Source: Magnetococcus sp. PR-3 (GTDB lineage: Bacteria > Pseudomonadota > Magnetococcia > Magnetococcales > Magnetococcaceae). Taken from it: DNA of 64,000 nucleotides. This document shows, piece after piece, positions 63,791 through 64,000 of this stretch (position 1 is the stretch's first letter; every line of letters begins with the position of its first letter). A model generated the notes under the pieces. That model saw nothing but the letters and a program-made list of their open reading frames with translations, was not told where the DNA came from and did not search any database. The stretch lies in the NCBI RefSeq assembly GCF_036689865.1, contig NZ_JBAHUQ010000008.1, forward strand, positions 1 to 64,000. The letters are read 5' to 3'. A program made the position numbers and the translations under genes.

Positions 63791-64000
63791 AACAGACGCC
63801 CCTCTCTTAAGCGGAGTTTGGGCCGGGGGTGTACTTGTTTTTCCAAGTCACCGGAATAGCTGTGACGCAGCCATCCAACTCCCTAAACACAGAATTTCAT
63901 TGTGCCTGACTTCACAAGCATGGAACAACCGCTCCTGGGTCCAAAACCCATAAAATCAGCTTCCTTATTTATAGGTGTACAAATAGCACCATACTGTTCC

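Noticed and set aside
1-64000. CRISPR array or cas genes
   Set aside because: No regularly spaced repeats or Cas-like proteins were seen on either strand.

Overview
The window reads as chromosomal DNA of a Gram-negative proteobacterium close to the Alphaproteobacteria. Signs of this are a ubiquinol-cytochrome c chaperone homologue, an Rrf2-led suf operon, a UrtA-type binding protein, outer-membrane lipoproteins and several long hybrid histidine kinases. The gene mix (large signalling proteins, a CULT-domain protein, a DUF3683 oxidoreductase) would fit a magnetotactic coccus of the Magnetococcales. That placement comes from memory of similar gene sets, not from a search. Genes are dense, on both strands, in short operons separated by strong hairpin terminators.

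Layout. 1-1200: remnant or edge of a filamentous-phage-like element, with an XRE/DUF3693-type regulator divergent from two tiny overlapping genes. 1456-3519: metG. 3599-4500: a decayed IS630-type insertion sequence. 4885-7656 (minus): secG, tpiA and pgk. 7717-11530: a cytochrome bc1 assembly chaperone homologue, a lipoprotein, then a purine-nucleoside phosphorylase and an amidohydrolase that fit methylthioadenosine recycling through methylthioinosine. 11588-15103: a 1171-residue STAND protein (CHAT-like, NTPase, TPR) whose CHAT part lacks the usual catalytic residues. 15405-23535: PPi-type phosphofructokinase, a giant FAD/Fe-S oxidoreductase and aminopeptidase N. 23616-27746: a PilZ protein, then a UrtA-like binding protein overlapping a hybrid kinase.

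27741-32666 (minus) is a suf Fe-S cluster operon (regulator, B, C, D, U, T) with no cysteine desulfurase gene. 32766-35529 holds a Ser/Thr kinase fused to a formylglycine-generating-enzyme-like domain, plus a membrane protein. 35844-39327 has two short hypotheticals, a glycosyltransferase, and DUF454 and DUF1015 proteins. 39629-42939 is a second binding-protein/hybrid-kinase pair, PhnD-like. 42989-49104 has a hypothetical, a GT2 glycosyltransferase, an LplT-PlsC-acyl-ACP synthetase fusion and its TetR regulator with two candidate operators. 49377-57234 has DUF805, DUF523/DUF1722, a membrane protein, pgi, nfo, two small hypotheticals, cca and an unknown gene. 57319-58921 has two tRNA-Leu genes around metZ. 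58980-59830 is a degenerate stretch. 60135-63790 has a cereblon-like CULT protein, a small membrane protein, an HD-GYP response regulator and an exported protein.

Three themes stand out. Central carbon metabolism is well represented (pgi, PPi-PFK, tpiA, pgk). There is much signalling: two orphan binding-protein/kinase pairs, PilZ, HD-GYP, a Ser/Thr kinase and a STAND protein. Several proteins have unknown biology, the best being the CULT protein and the catalytically degenerate CHAT-STAND protein. No CRISPR array, complete prophage, rRNA or complete mobile element is visible.
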